Origin: Pinus tabuliformis
Lineage: Eukaryota; Streptophyta; Pinopsida; Pinales; Pinaceae
Direction of reading: 5' to 3'
Length of the DNA: 64,000 nt
NCBI GenBank assembly: GCA_031772625.1
Contig: CM062819.1
Span: 819,679,503 to 819,743,502, forward strand
Shown: one piece after another, positions 22,500-35,104 of the stretch
Position numbering within the stretch: the stretch's first letter is position 1
How the letters are laid out: every line of letters starts with the position of its first letter
The notes under the pieces: generated by a model
Database searches by the model: none
What the model was told of the DNA's origin: nothing
The model's input: the letters and a program-made list of their open reading frames with translations, nothing else
Program-made: the position numbers and the translations under genes

Positions 22500-24080
22500 A
22501 TATATTTTGCGGGATGCTGAAGTGCATACAATGATAGCTTTGACTTATTTCATTTTATTATTGGAAAATGAATACATCATTACGGAGAAAACAACTAATA
22601 ACTTGTGTGCAAGAAACTTAGCTTATTGTGGAGAACTTAGTTCATTGTGAAGAGATATTTATTTTGTTTTATTATTGGAAAACAATTACGTCATTACCTT
22701 TATTATTGGAAAACGAATACATCATTACTAAGAAAACAACTAATTAATTTTGTGTGAGAAACTTAGCCTATTATGCGAAACTTAGCTCATTGTGCTGAGC
22801 TTATAGCCTATTGTGCATAACTTAGTTCATTGTGCAGAGCTTATAGACTACTGTTCAGAACTTAGCTCATTGTGCAGAGCTATTTATTTTATTTTATTAT
22901 TGGAAAATGAATACATCATTACCTTTATTATTGGAAAATGAATTGATCATTACTGAGAGAACAAATAATAACTTGTGTGCAAGAAAATTAACCTATTGTG
23001 CAGAAGCGAGAAACTTAGCCTATTGTGAGGAACTTAACTCATTGTGCAGAGCTTATAGCCCATTGTGCGGAACTTAGCTCAACTTTTCCTATTGTGCGGA
23101 ACTAAGCTCATTGTGAGGAGGTATTTATCTTATTTTATTATTGGAAAACAAATACGCCATTGCCTTTATTATTGGAAAATGAATACATGATTACGGAGAA
23201 AACAACTAATAAATTTTGTGCAAGAAACTTAGCCTATTGTGTGGAAGTGAAAAACCTAACCTATTGTGCGGAACTTAGCTCATTGTTCGGAGCTTATAGC
23301 CTATTGTGTGGAACTTATCTCATTGTGCAGAGCTTATAACCTATTGTGCAAAACTTATCTCATCATGCAGAGCTATTTATTTTATTTTAATATTGGAAAC
23401 AAATACACAATTACCTTTATTATTGGAAAATGAATACATCATTACTGAGAAAACAAATAATAAATTTGGTGCAAGAAACTTAGCCTATTGTTCGGAAGTG
23501 AGAAACTTAGCCTATTGTGCAAAAGAAATAAACTTAGACTATTGTGCAAAACTTAGCTCATTGTGTGGATCTTATAGCCTATTGTGCGGAACTCAGCTAA
23601 TCGTTTTGAGCTATTTATTTTATTTTATTATTGAAAAATTAATATGTCATTACCTAGAACTTAGCTCATTGTGCAAAGCCTCATAGCATATTGTGTTGAA
23701 CATAGCTCATTGTGTGGAGCTTATAGCTTATTGTGTGGAACTTAGTTCATTGTTCAAAGTATATAGCATATTGTGTGAAACTTAACTCAGTGTGCAGAAC
23801 TATTTATTTTATTTTATTATTGGAAAATGAATACATCATTACCTTTAGTATTGGAAAACAAATACATCATTACCAAGAAAACAACTAATAACTTTTGTGC
23901 GAGAAACTTAGCCTATTGTACGTTAGCGAGAAACTTAGCCTATTGTGTAGAAGAGAGAAACTTAGCCTATTGTGTAGAGCTTAGCTCATTGTGTGGAGCT
24001 TATAGCCTATTGTGTGGAACTTAGCTCATTCTGTTGAGCTATTTATTTTATTTTATTATTGGAAAACGAATACGTCAGTA
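22500..24080. repeat. Satellite-like array with nested higher-order structure
   Basis: The block TATTTATTTTATTTTATTAT followed by TGGAAAA occurs at about 22,656, 22,881, 23,122, 23,374, 23,612, 23,801 and 24,040, with a partial copy near 22,546. Spacings are mostly 225-252 bp. Each unit then carries CATTACCTTTATTATTGGAA, ATACATCATTAC, GAGAAAACAACTAATAA and GAAACTTAGCCTATTGTG. Inside each unit a smaller word of about 40 bp (GAACTTAGCTCATTGTGCRG plus AGCTTATAGCCTATTG) repeats two to four times. The open frames here only translate the repeat (RNLAYC...). Confidence 0.85.
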
Positions 24081-27000
24081 CTGACAAAAAACTATGCAAA
24101 ATTTTTAATTAAATAGCGGTAGAGGCAGGGACTATGTTGCATTGCAGCTACTACCCTGGTTAGATTTCAATTTTACATGTTTTCTCAATATGTAATACTA
24201 ATAAATTTAATGCATTTTATCCCTCATTGTTTTTAGATCATCTTAAATGGGAGAAATCTATCTAAAATCTTAAACAAAAGAGATTAATGTTAGAATTAAA
24301 TAAATAGAAATATCTTTGTGAAAAAAATATTTAATGAATTTTCTTTGACTTTTTGAAATGAGCATAAACATTTTTAAATTTTTCAATATCTTTAAGGATT
24401 TGTATTTCCTGAATGTTAATATATTTAACCATGAGTGTCATCATAATAATACTATATATGGACCTACAAAAGTGATATATTAATAGCCAAACAACCATAT
24501 ATATAAACATCTTCACACATTTGAAAAAAATTGAGCAATTTTATAATATATTTTTAAAATAATAGCACTTGTAACGAACCCACGTACCCTATTTTTTTTT
24601 ATCTATCCACATATACATATATAAAATAATTACATGCGATCCTAGATGCATTTCCACGATAAATAACCTTCCATTTCCAATTGAATAATATAAAATCATA
24701 ACATATTCCACACAACTTCACTCCTAAGTCATGAGTTCTGCCACTAGGAGATTTCGATGCCTCCATGGTATTAATGTTACCTATATGATTTTAATGCTCA
24801 ACTTTGTTGGTTTAATACTTAATTCTTCTTCGCAAACCGTGTGAACACGTCCCTTGTGTTCGTGGTATTGGGATAAGAAACAAATATATCATATCACCTT
24901 GTTCTATTATGGACATTTGTTGATTTTTCCTTTTTAAAATTTGGAGAAGGCGTATAATGGGACCGTTAACATTCAAATGCTTTTGGTTGACAATACAAAT
25001 TATGTTCCAATATTACATTATTTTTAAAACTCTCTGGAAGGAGGCTAACTATTTCCTACTCCTTTGGTCTTGGAGCGACTAGCTATCCACAAATCAACGG
25101 TGGTTAGACCTAGGGTTTGATCAAACGGTGGATAACCAGTCTTGTGCAGTTGAGGTAACTAGTGCATGTCTACCCATTGTCTGTTCCCTTAGATGCATGC
25201 TCCTCCCCGCTAGAAATCTCTACAACTCAACCCTAATCTTCTTTGAATCTCGACGAACCCACACTGTGCTAAAACTCCTTGAGGTAAAATATGACCTATT
25301 ATAGCTTGTCGAATCCTTTTTTTTACCCTTACATAGTACTCATTTCCTTTGTTGGGATTTATTTCTCGGGTAGGTAATCTCAGAGTTTGTTCTCACTTAT
25401 GGCAGCCCCAACTACAATTGCAAAATGTGAATGGAGTGACTAAGCAATGGGAACTCGTGCCTAAGGTGACTCTTGCATAGAGGTTAGAATGACTAGATTG
25501 AGAGTGAATTGTGCCATCCTCTTTGTTTTGTCAGTTTTATTTTATAGCTAGCCCCTTTTGCATAAAGGTTCTTTAATATTCGTAATTAACTTATTATTTT
25601 ATTATGCAGTCTCCTGGGCCACGAAAAAGACTATAAGTCCTCTATTTTAGGTAACTTCGCTCCCTTAGGGTTAGCTATTTTGTATAATATTTTTTCCTTC
25701 CATTAATCATGTTCTAATAGGGGTCCCTTCTCAGTGGCTTCCACCTTGCATGTATTCACCATTGTTATGGCATCAACATTGGTTAGATCTCACAAAAACA
25801 ACACATCGACTCTTAAACAAGTTCTAAAAGTTTCTTATTTGTTTTTGGTCTCAAGTCTCCAGGCATATACTCTGTATAGATGGGAAAACCATTGCAGTCA
25901 AGGGTTTTAATCCCTTACCAAGACCGAGCCTCGTAGTTTAAACGACTTGTTAGCTAATTAGATATATTTGGCCTCTCACGGCCTCGACTTTTGTATTAAC
26001 TATATTATGAAAGAATGTCATTGGAGGGTTTGATTACAAATTCTTGGTTTTTCCTTTGTTTGAACAATGCAAGTTATTGCTTCAGTTTCTTTATCGTAAT
26101 CATGACCAATGGCCTGTATTGTTCATACTTTCTTTATCAAGATGTTACAGAGGATTATAGAAATGTTTTGTGAATACATTTGGTACTTGTTCAATGACTA
26201 CGCATGGTATATTATTCCTTTGTTTGCGTAATATATGCTTGAATGTTCTGGTTAATACTTTTGGGTCTGCAAGTATTAATTCTAATATGGCAAAGATCGA
26301 ATCTTGGATAGTCCTTCTTAAGGGTTTTTTTGAAATATGATACTAAGATTTATTATTTCTTGTTTCACTTTCACACTCGACTGTTTTATGTGGTCGCTCT
26401 GTTAATTTTTGTTAGTAAATGGAAGAGTAATAGTCCTTACATGACTCAGTTAGTATTGAAAGATCTCAATTGTTTTTTCAAGGACATTTACATCATTAGC
26501 AAAAAGACATTTGTACATATAGATTCTTTTCTCGCTATATATTATTTCCACAAGTTCTCATGTATATTTAAAATTTGAGGGTACTTTCTAAGTATAAAAT
26601 TCTTAGTTTGTGAGTAATTTGGGCCTATACCAAGGCTTACAACAACCCATAGACCTATGGTCCAAGGGTAGGACTGTCGCTCTCATGATACTAGGATTAT
26701 TAACGATTTCCTTTATATGGGTGGCTAACCTCACCCCAAACAACATTTATTTTGTTTTCATTTCTATTCATTGGCCTTTCATTACAGTAAAACAATTTCT
26801 TTCATCATAGTCACAATGGTATTTCAAGGCCAAAATGGCCAGAAAACCTTTAACAAAAGGAACTTCAAAATGAATAGATACAACGAGCATATTAACTCTA
26901 GCTAAAACCCCAAGACCAAAGTATCAAATTCTGACAGTACCTGAAGGGAAGGAAGAAGAGGGGGTTTTGTGAAATACCTAGAACAAGAAGATAAACAAAC

Positions 27001-27540
27001 CCAAAATGTGCCATTTAAGATTGAGTTTGGGTCCTCACCTGCAGCAAAGAGAGAAAAACCTAAGATCATGAGGCAAATTATCAAGTGTTAAAAAAAATTA
27101 CATGTATGCATGGAGAAAGGGCATAAGGCTCACTTGAAACCCTTTTCAGAAATCAATGTTGTTCCCAATCAACTATGTGTAATCATACCATTAGAAACAA
27201 TACAATGAAAGCAATTTAAGTATTTATAATTAAAAGTGAATGGATAAAGAAGTTGTATGCACTTAACAACAAAAGTTGTTCGTCGAAACCCAAACCAACA
27301 TTCATAATATTAGGTGATCTCATTCCAACCCTTGCTCAATTTACCCACATTGGTTGAACAATTGCCATACAAGCACAATCGTGGATGAAATAGAGTGTGC
27401 CCCTCTTATGTGTATTTCAAATAGCTATGAAGGGTTCTATAATCCATTTCAAATGGTGTACATAACATATTTGAAGTTTTCTATTAGCTTAAATCAAATT
27501 TTCAAAAATTTTCACTTGTTAACGACTTTGTGAGATACTC
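24081..27540. other. Long stretch without recognisable gene
   Basis: AT-rich sequence with short frames. The part from about 25,000 to 26,330 is less A/T-biased, with short pyrimidine-rich stretches, but no ORF, domain or splice-supported gene could be read. Nothing transposon-like was identified. Confidence 0.4.
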
Positions 27541-27569
27541 TTAAGTAAAGCATTGAAAAATTATAACAC

Positions 27570-27665
27570 AAAAAATTTCCCATATCATGAATTTTTGAAT
27601 GTATTTTTTTATCCATAAAATTTCCCATATCATGAACTTTTGAATGTATTTTTTTATCCATAGAT
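27570..27665. repeat. Tandem duplication, about 45 bp unit
   Basis: AAATTTCCCATATCATGAAT, then TTTTGAATGTATTTTTTTAT and CCATA, occurs twice head to tail with one or two differences, starting at about 27,573 and 27,618. Confidence 0.85.
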
Positions 27666-28132
27666 AGTGATAAATCAGGTTCCTTCTATCGATGAAAAAT
27701 TTCACAAATACCTCAAAATAGGTTGCCAACATAATTTGATTTCTTTGCATGTAGCAAAAGTTTTTAATGAAAATGTGACATGAAGTACCTTACCCTAGTA
27801 GTCACAATTTTGAATTGTAAAATTGTAGTTTTATTTGTTTAGCTATTTTAGAAAGTTTAGTCATCACGAACTTGTTTATGGGCATTCATAAATCCACTAT
27901 TACAGATCAACCAATCAAAACCCTTCTTTATATTTGAATTTGAGAAATTTTAAACATGTTCTTAATGTAGTCATTACAAGGTCTATTTTTTATGTATTAT
28001 ATATCAAATAATGGGGACCGTCATTTTGTAAGGGAGGAAAAATGATCTAAATGTTTACAAGTTTATATCCAAAGGTTATGATAAATAAATATTAAAAACA
28101 TAATTTTATTATATTTACAGTAAAACATAATA

Positions 28133-28245
28133 AACATGGAATAGACGAAGTTAAACTTGATTAAAGTGGTGTTTAATTATTTACATAATGAACATGGAAT
28201 GGACGAAGTTAAACTTGATTAAAGTGGTGTTTAATTATTTGTGCA
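28133..28245. repeat. Tandem duplication, 58 bp unit
   Basis: AACATGGAATAGACGAAGTT and the following ACTTGATTAAAGTGGTG stretch start at 28,133 and again at 28,191 with almost no differences. Confidence 0.85.
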
Positions 28246-28311
28246 TTATTGTATATTACCTTAAATGGTTTTCAAAAATGTTCCTTATACCTATAAAATG
28301 AGTTCCCTAGT

Positions 28312-28360
28312 GGATTTAATAGTATGTATATATAGGATTTAATAGTATGTATATATAAGT
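28312..28360. repeat. Tandem duplication, 23 bp unit
   Basis: GGATTTAATAGTATGTATAT followed by ATA occurs twice in tandem. Confidence 0.85.
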
Positions 28361-29094
28361 GATTCTTCCTTTCTCTCAACATTTAATCTTACCCAAATAT
28401 CAATACTTGAGATTTGGTTTAAGGGAAGAATAAAAAAATTTAAAAAATGGATGGAAAATGCAGAGAAATGTATAAGGGATCTAAATGGGAAAGCATTGAA
28501 TAAGGACTTGAGCAAGGTGAAAGTAAGGAAGAGAAAAACATTACAGAGAAAGAAAATCAAATATGGAATGACAATTTAATAGAAAAGATAAAGATAAAGG
28601 ATATAATATAAGTAAATAAGGTGATCGGATAGAGGAAAGGAAAATAGAGGTGTCAAAGTTAGTAGATAGAATGAGATTTTTTTGTGTGTAAAGGCTTGAT
28701 TTATATTACTATTTTAAAGAGATACAAAAGTTTTCCTGATTGCTAATGACTACCTTGTCGAGAAATCGATCTAATAGCACAAGTTGATTTTCTTGAGATT
28801 ATACATCTTTTTCTTCACCTTCTTGCTTAAAAAACTTAGAATTAAGATTGTAACTGCTAGACATTTTGACACAAAAATGTTGGTTCTTCATCAGTGATCC
28901 ATTTAAACTATAACACCCTTCGTGGGGGACGATGAGGAAGGAGATTGATATTTGAATGGGGAAATTAAAAAAAAAAAACAAGTTAATAATGAAAGTAGGT
29001 AATAAAGTATGACAAAGAAAGATAAGGTATGAATGAAATATTGTATAAAATTGGTTAAATAAAAAAAAATTTATTGTGCCGCATAAAAATTAAA

Positions 29095-29212
29095 ATTAAA
29101 CATAGTAATATAGTTGGAGGACTATTTAACATTCAAAAATTGGACATAAAAATTTAACATAGTAATATAGTTGGAGGACTATTTACACATTCAAAAATTG
29201 GACAAATGTCAC
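29095..29212. repeat. Tandem duplication, about 58 bp unit
   Basis: ACATAGTAATATAGTTGGAG and GACTATTTA, then CATTCAAAAATTGGACA, occurs twice in tandem from about 29,100 and 29,158. Confidence 0.85.
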
Positions 29213-29905
29213 GTGACTACATACATTTATGAGTTGGATAAATGGTATATGGTCTTTTAGTTTGATAATCAGTTTTAATTATGTAATATGCATTTAATGT
29301 AAACCAAATTCATTAATAATTTTTTTAATAAAAATAGTTAATGGTTAATGTTTGCACAATTGCATATAAGACATTAGTTGGACATGTTAAAGTTACAGCG
29401 GTTGCTAAAGAACCCTGATTAGGTTGTATTAGGGGCATGGGACAAGGACATGTTTTGTTCCATTGTAATAATGGAAAAATTACAATAGAATATGATGGAT
29501 TAGTGTTTTAAATGGTATTTTTGCTATATATTTTAATTTTATTATATATGTTTATGTATATTATATGTGATTGTAAATGATTATTATTTTTTATTTATTT
29601 TTATGATTAACATAATAATAATAATAATAATGGAGGAAATTTTTTTCATCAAGTTATTATTATTTTTAACATAAGCATAATATTTATTTTCATTTATATA
29701 TATTCGTTGTTATTATTTATTATTTTCATTTATGTATATTGTTGTAAATGATGATAGTGATTAATATTTACTAAATGGATATGGTTTATCTGATTTTAAA
29801 AAAGAAGTGGTTATTGGGATTATTTAAAATTTTATTTGTAAATAAAAAGAAAGAAAGAAGTGTTTTAAGGTCACTGCGGTTTTGTTGACTGAAAAAGTCA
29901 AGATT

Positions 29906-29965
29906 GGTAGTGGGGAAAATGTTTTGGAAACAAGGAGGTTGGTAGTGGGGAAAATGTTTTGGAAA
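29906..29965. repeat. Tandem duplication, about 34 bp unit
   Basis: GGTAGTGGGGAAAATGTTTT followed by GGAAA is present twice about 34 bp apart. It lies just left of a 62-codon plus-strand frame with no recognisable motif. Confidence 0.8.
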
Positions 29966-29969
29966 TGAG

Positions 29970-31470
29970 AGCAATGTGAGCCAAACAATTCAAGAGAAAG
30001 TGCTTTTCATTTTCAAATCTCTTAGTATGGCACAGGAGGAATATTCTCTCATCCCAAGGTATCTTGGGAATGGACCAACATCCAGTTTCACTGGGGAGTT
30101 CATGAGAATTAGGAGAATTAGTTCTAATCCTTGCAATATTCGTTTTCTTTTTAGCACTGGGTAAGACAGTTACCTCCTTATAGTATCTTAACTTTCTATC
30201 CCCCTCTAGCTCTTTATCACTTCACAACTTATCCTTAAATTTGGAATTAATGACATTTTAATATTATCCTTATTCCCTAAGATGATCTCCTTTATCTTCC
30301 AATGGTCAAGCCAGGACATTCTTGTGCCACCTTAGCTTGAGTCCAAGGTGATTTTGACAAGAGTTAAAAGCAATTTGAGAGTCTCTTGACTTTCATGTTG
30401 TACAACTTCTTCTTATACATCAAATACCTAAAACATAATTGTACATTCAATTGAGGAAAAGCTAATATATAAAATTTAAATTTAAATAATTATTGTGAAA
30501 CAAATTTATTTAAAATATATATCCATAAATTTAAATTCGTCAAATTTACGAAATTATACTCATTTCATTACAACTTATAGTCATGACTACAATAATTTCT
30601 TTAATATAATTATTTTTTTATAATACATTGGATATTAAATATACCTTCTCCTCATTCACGAAAATAAACCATAAAAATTATAAATACAATTGATGTCAAA
30701 AGTTAATTAATTTACAACTATATAATATGTGTAAGGTCCTGAAAAGTTATTTTCAAACACAGAAGTTTGAATCAACTAAATGTCCATGAATGTTCTTAAT
30801 ATTTCTTTATGATCATTATCTATTCCATACAATTTTCCACACAACTTTGAAATGAAAGAGATAAAAATAGAAACTTCAAAAATATTATGATTTCCTTTAC
30901 CTTACACGTCACTTCAAATTTCTGTACAGAAAGTCGATCAAGAAGATGTTCCCATCTGGGGATTAAATTGATTTAATATAATTGAACCTTTTTCAATTTA
31001 ATATAATTGCACCTTTTTTCCCGCATTAGTATCATTGTATCTGCTAAAGTCATTTGAGGAATCAACCGACCCGCAAATCCAATCTGGAGAAATCGAAAGC
31101 CCGGTGGGGACGTGCCACACAGTGGAGACTCGAGAGTGATCTGTGAAGGCAAAAGAAGGGCAGTTAAAAGGGAAAATTAAAGACCAACCGGTAAAAAAAT
31201 TAAGTTGGGTGAATTTTGAGATGATTTGTATAATAAAAATTAGAGGTTTAATAGGTTTGGAGTATTTTAAAAAAAAATATTTGGTTAATGCTTTTTTAGA
31301 TTTAAAGAAATAGGTTAATAACATAACATTATTTGGAGATATATTATAAAAGTGAAAACTTTTGAAATGATATGATTTTTTTGAATAAAAATAATGAATC
31401 AATTTACATTAATCAATAATTAATTATTTTATTTGATTAATAATAATTATTTTGTTGTTAGTTGACGACC
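29970..31470. other. No recognisable gene
   Basis: AT-rich. A GC-richer island at about 31,060-31,150 contains short frames but no identifiable domain. Confidence 0.4.
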
Positions 31471-31477
31471 ACTTATA

Positions 31478-31840
31478 ATGAATTTTTATAAAAAAAGATG
31501 GATGCCACAAGAAAAAGTTTATTTACGATATGATATTTTCAGAAATCAAATGACTATATTTCAACCCTATGAAGAATTCAATCATATGTGTGGTCTACAA
31601 CAAAAAGAGTTCATTGGAGCTAGCATTTCTTGGAGGGCAAAGGTTCTTATTGCTCAATTGAGGACCAATTCACATCAACTTCGGTGTGAAACAGGACGGT
31701 GGAAAAGGCCTAAAGAAGCTTGGGAAGAACGGGTGTGTACATTTTGCACGTAAGACTGTGGAATCAGAAAAACATTTCATTTTTGGAATGTGATGTATTC
31801 AAAGACATCACAAAAAATTATGAAAACATGCTAGCATCAA
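31478..31840 (+). mobile_element. Non-LTR retrotransposon C-terminal Cys motif, copy 2
   Basis: The plus strand reads ISWRAKVLIAQLRTNSHQLR, then CETGRWKRPKEAWEERVCTF and C. A stop and two frameshifts later the match continues as TVESEKHFIF and ECDVFKDI. This reproduces the ETGRW...P...C-x2-C...H-x4-C layout of 20,701-20,985 in the opposite orientation. Upstream RT is absent, so both are 5'-truncated tails, as is usual for target-primed retrotransposition. Confidence 0.65.
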
Positions 31841-32308
31841 TTTCTTGACATTATCTTTTTAACTAGAAAATTGTTAAAAAATTAGATCACCTCATCAATT
31901 TAAATAAGAAAATAATTGAATTACAAAAAAACAAAAAATAAAAAATTAATAATCTCATAAACCATTTTTAATAAACTTGAAATATTATTTCATTTCATAT
32001 TAAAAACAAAAACCCAAATCACACAAGCAAAAAGAAAAAGACAAAACGATCACGGCTCTTTCATCGTGTTTTCCAATGCATTCATAACTTTAAGAGAAAA
32101 GTGTTGGAGATGAATTGTGTCGCTGTTCAAATAAAAGATCCGCGTCAAGGTTTCTTGAAATGTCTTAGAGTCACATCGCTCTTTGATGGACCGTGGCACG
32201 CTTGCTTTTATTACGATCATTTCTTTTAATATAATATTATTTAAAAATAAAAGGTTATATCATGATATGGATTAATATTTGGTTTAATGCCACGGATTAA
32301 ATTACATG
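31841..32308. other. No recognisable feature
   Basis: A/T-rich spacer between two non-LTR fragments; nothing identified. Confidence 0.4.
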
Positions 32309-32309
32309 G

Positions 32310-34260
32310 TTTTTTTGAAAGGTGGGAAATCATTTTTATTAATGCAAAACAAAATTGCAACAACGATATAGAGATATTTTAATTATTTGAAAGCCTGGTG
32401 ACATATATAGAGATATTTGAATCATTTGAAAGCTTAGTGATAGGGTCATCATGACGACCTAGGAGATGTGTTTTAGTTTTCCAGCAATGTATATAACTTA
32501 ACCATATAATATAAGAGATTAGACACACATAAGTCTTTTGGTCAACAAAGACGAAGAAGCGTAGAGAGTTATAGACAAATACTACAAGGCATCCCATGAG
32601 CCGACTAACAAAATAACACAATGCTACTAAGCCAAAAAGGAGTAGCACATAATCACGTTAGTACCACTTGGCAGGAAAAACATCATTAGACAATGCCACC
32701 AATCCGCAGAGAACCTGCATGAAGTGGAAGATGCTCCACCAACCTTCGATGACCTTTCTATTATGATAACCACAAAAGTCAACGCGCAAGGCCGTATTGC
32801 AAAAACAAATTTGAAAAAGTACCAAGCAAACAACAAGCACGTGGGCGACGTAAACAAAGAATGAACATAACCTCCGAGCAATATCATTGAACCGTAGTGT
32901 AGTGAGCCATAGAGTTATGTAATCTCCAAAAAATGAGGCTTATAAAGGATAGAAAACATATGTCAATTATCACCAGAAAGCCCTGCCATAAAGTGGCAAC
33001 GGGACTTAAGCATCATTGAAAAAAATTGTCTTGACAAAAAGCAAAACCATATCAGCCTAGCCTTCAGTTAGGATCCGAAGAAAAGACAATGCAATCATGG
33101 TTGGTAATATCCATTGGAAAGGTCAGATTCACAGGAGGATCCGTTAAGTCACTAGATGCATAATTCGATAGCAAACAATCCTCCACACAACCCAATCGAG
33201 CATCTATATTATTAAGACAAATGATGATTATGTAGGATGCATTTAATGTCTTCAATGCTAGAGAACACATTATAGCTATTGACTTGTTTATCCTTAAAAA
33301 CCATCCTAAGCAAAGTGTCCAATTGTTGATGTAGAGATAGGGAGTATAGCAAGATGAATTGCCTCTTCCTGGACCAGCCCAAATTTGGGAGCCATTTAAG
33401 CCCACCACTACCAATTTCATAATCTGAAAAATACACCCTTTCCATTTCTTCCTAAGACTTAAAATAAGTATTTCCCTATGAACTTCCAGAGGGACAGAGT
33501 AAAAAAGGGTGGCCACAGAATCACAAGCAAAAGGTTGTGTTTGTTTCACACCAACATGCCCCAAACCACCACAATGAGGCACCATATATTGTCTAGGAGC
33601 CATAATATAGGCTGTAACCCGATAAGACAAACAGTGCGAAGCAAACCCACAACCAAAACAACAATCGAAAGGACAAAATACCACCACCTCTAGGCTAGAC
33701 CTTAAAACTACTAAGTCATCACCCAACCTCCAACCCAATGGCCTGAATTCAAGGACATTATTCAACTCAGGGCAATGAAGAGACATGCAAGACCATGAAA
33801 TGAACCACCACCCCAAGACACAGATGGTTAGAAGAGAATTTGAGACAACCAAGATAGAAAGACAAACCTCGTGCCCAATTGACAGGCCATAGAGTTTAAA
33901 ACTAAACTAGCCACCACCATATAAATCTTCAAAACACCATAAATAACATTAACGAACAAAGAGAATATTCATTAAGACCCAAAATTGAAAACGAAAATCA
34001 AGAGCCAAATGATAAAGCCATTGTAACACTAATCAAACCACAACCCCCACCGAGCTAAAACCATAAAAAAAAATTGCCCAGATACCAAAAACCTGAGACA
34101 AGACAAGACAAGGAAATGAAATACCTTGAAATTCATTATCCAGAGGAGGTAGATGCAAGGAGACAACCACTAATTCAAACACCAACCCGAACTCATAATT
34201 ATGCAGGTACAACACAAAAAACATCAACATAGAGATAAAAATGTGCCCCTAAGCATGAGT
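32310..34260 (-). mobile_element. Probable LINE 3' region (minus strand)
   Basis: The left edge on the minus strand reads TAATAAAAATGATTTCCCAC, then CTTTCAAAAAAA, a common style of plant LINE 3' end (short poly-A after a TAATAAAA stretch). For nearly 2 kb upstream the minus strand is G/T-rich with long weakly coding frames, the longest 262 codons at 33,064-33,852. Those frames show no RT, zf-RVT or RNase H motif and are probably untranslated 3' sequence. The assignment is inference from the tail and base composition. It could also be an unrelated gene remnant. Confidence 0.4.
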
Positions 34261-34360
34261 AACCAAGAGACCAATTAATTAAATCCAACCGTCACAAAAC
34301 AAATCCCATCAGAGGAACAAATCACAACAAGTGAAATGAAGTTGACATAGGTGAAGGTAT

Positions 34361-34470
34361 TGATGAGCTTTGGTATTGTAGAAAGAATGTTGCAACTCCC
34401 AAAGCTATTAAGTTTAATTTATCAATATGAGATTCGTATAAACTTAAGAGGTGATGGTGTTTTATGCACA
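34361..34470 (+). repeat. Dispersed repeat, copy 2 (mate at 8,561)
   Basis: Diverged copy of the 8,561-8,670 segment, in the same orientation, sharing AAGAATGTTGCAACTC and the surrounding words in order. It lies just left of the C2 3' LTR region and may mark its outer part or the pre-insertion DNA. Confidence 0.6.
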
Positions 34471-34479
34471 GTAAGCTAA

Positions 34480-35052
34480 GTTCTACTTAAGTTGCTTTGT
34501 GACAATGGATCAAACCAAGGCATGCAGAGACCATTTTGCAAATTAAATCTAGGTTCTACAAGAAAGAGAGTTCCAATCTATTTACAAGAAATATATGTAG
34601 GTTTTAACCTTGTATAAAAATTACCTGCAAATGAATTCTTAAAACACATAAAATATATAATGGCGAGAAACACAAAACAAATCGAGAGATATTTTCCCCT
34701 AGATCCCAAAACCGGGACTATCAGATTGATTTTTCATTATGTTCCTTTCAATATTACAATACATAAATATACATGTCGAAGCATTCATAAACCCTAATCC
34801 ATTAACCTTGGATTAGAACATAAACGTAGTTCCCTTGACTGGATCTACAAAATACCATGGGAAAAAAAACATCATACCCAAAACCATGTGTGAAACCCAA
34901 CACAAAACCATAGGTAGGTCCACCCACCTAATATAGGGTCAAAAAAAAATTCTCGAGCCGCTTCCCCGAACCCCATACAAGGGGGCTACCACCCCCCTAT
35001 GAGCCCCCCACGCGTGCATTTAGTTGTGGAATAATATAAAACACACACAACA
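34480..35052 (-). repeat. C2 3' LTR (left end uncertain)
   Basis: On the minus strand the LTR starts TGTTGTGTGTGTTTTATATT immediately after the copia polypurine tract. Its outer (left) end is not resolved because no second copy is in the window. A Pro/Gly-coding-like C/G-rich island (34,970-35,020) sits within it. Confidence 0.6.
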
Positions 35053-35065
35053 TTCTCCCACTTGT
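35053..35065 (-). promoter_or_regulatory. C2 polypurine tract
   Basis: The minus strand reads CAAGTGGGAGAA directly before TGTTG. This is the classic plant copia plus-strand primer and LTR start. Confidence 0.85.
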
Positions 35066-35104
35066 TGTTTTCTTTTCCACATAGGGGATCACAGGAGAGC
35101 TTAG

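Noticed and set aside
22500..24080. CRISPR-like regularly spaced repeats
   Set aside because: Plant-like context, no constant repeat with unique spacers, units nested and diverged; it is a satellite-type array.
25000..26330. Possible host gene with UTR-like composition
   Set aside because: Composition is less repeat-like, but no ORF, splice pattern or domain could be supported.
26640..26720. tRNA-like stretch (ATGGTCCAAGGGTAGGACTG)
   Set aside because: Some resemblance to a tRNA A-box region, but no B box or cloverleaf could be drawn; not reported as tRNA or SINE.
33064..33852. 262-codon minus-strand open frame as a host gene
   Set aside because: No recognisable domain, odd Cys/Trp/Val-rich composition, and it lies in G/T-rich sequence ending with a LINE-like poly-A tail; more likely untranslated retroelement sequence.
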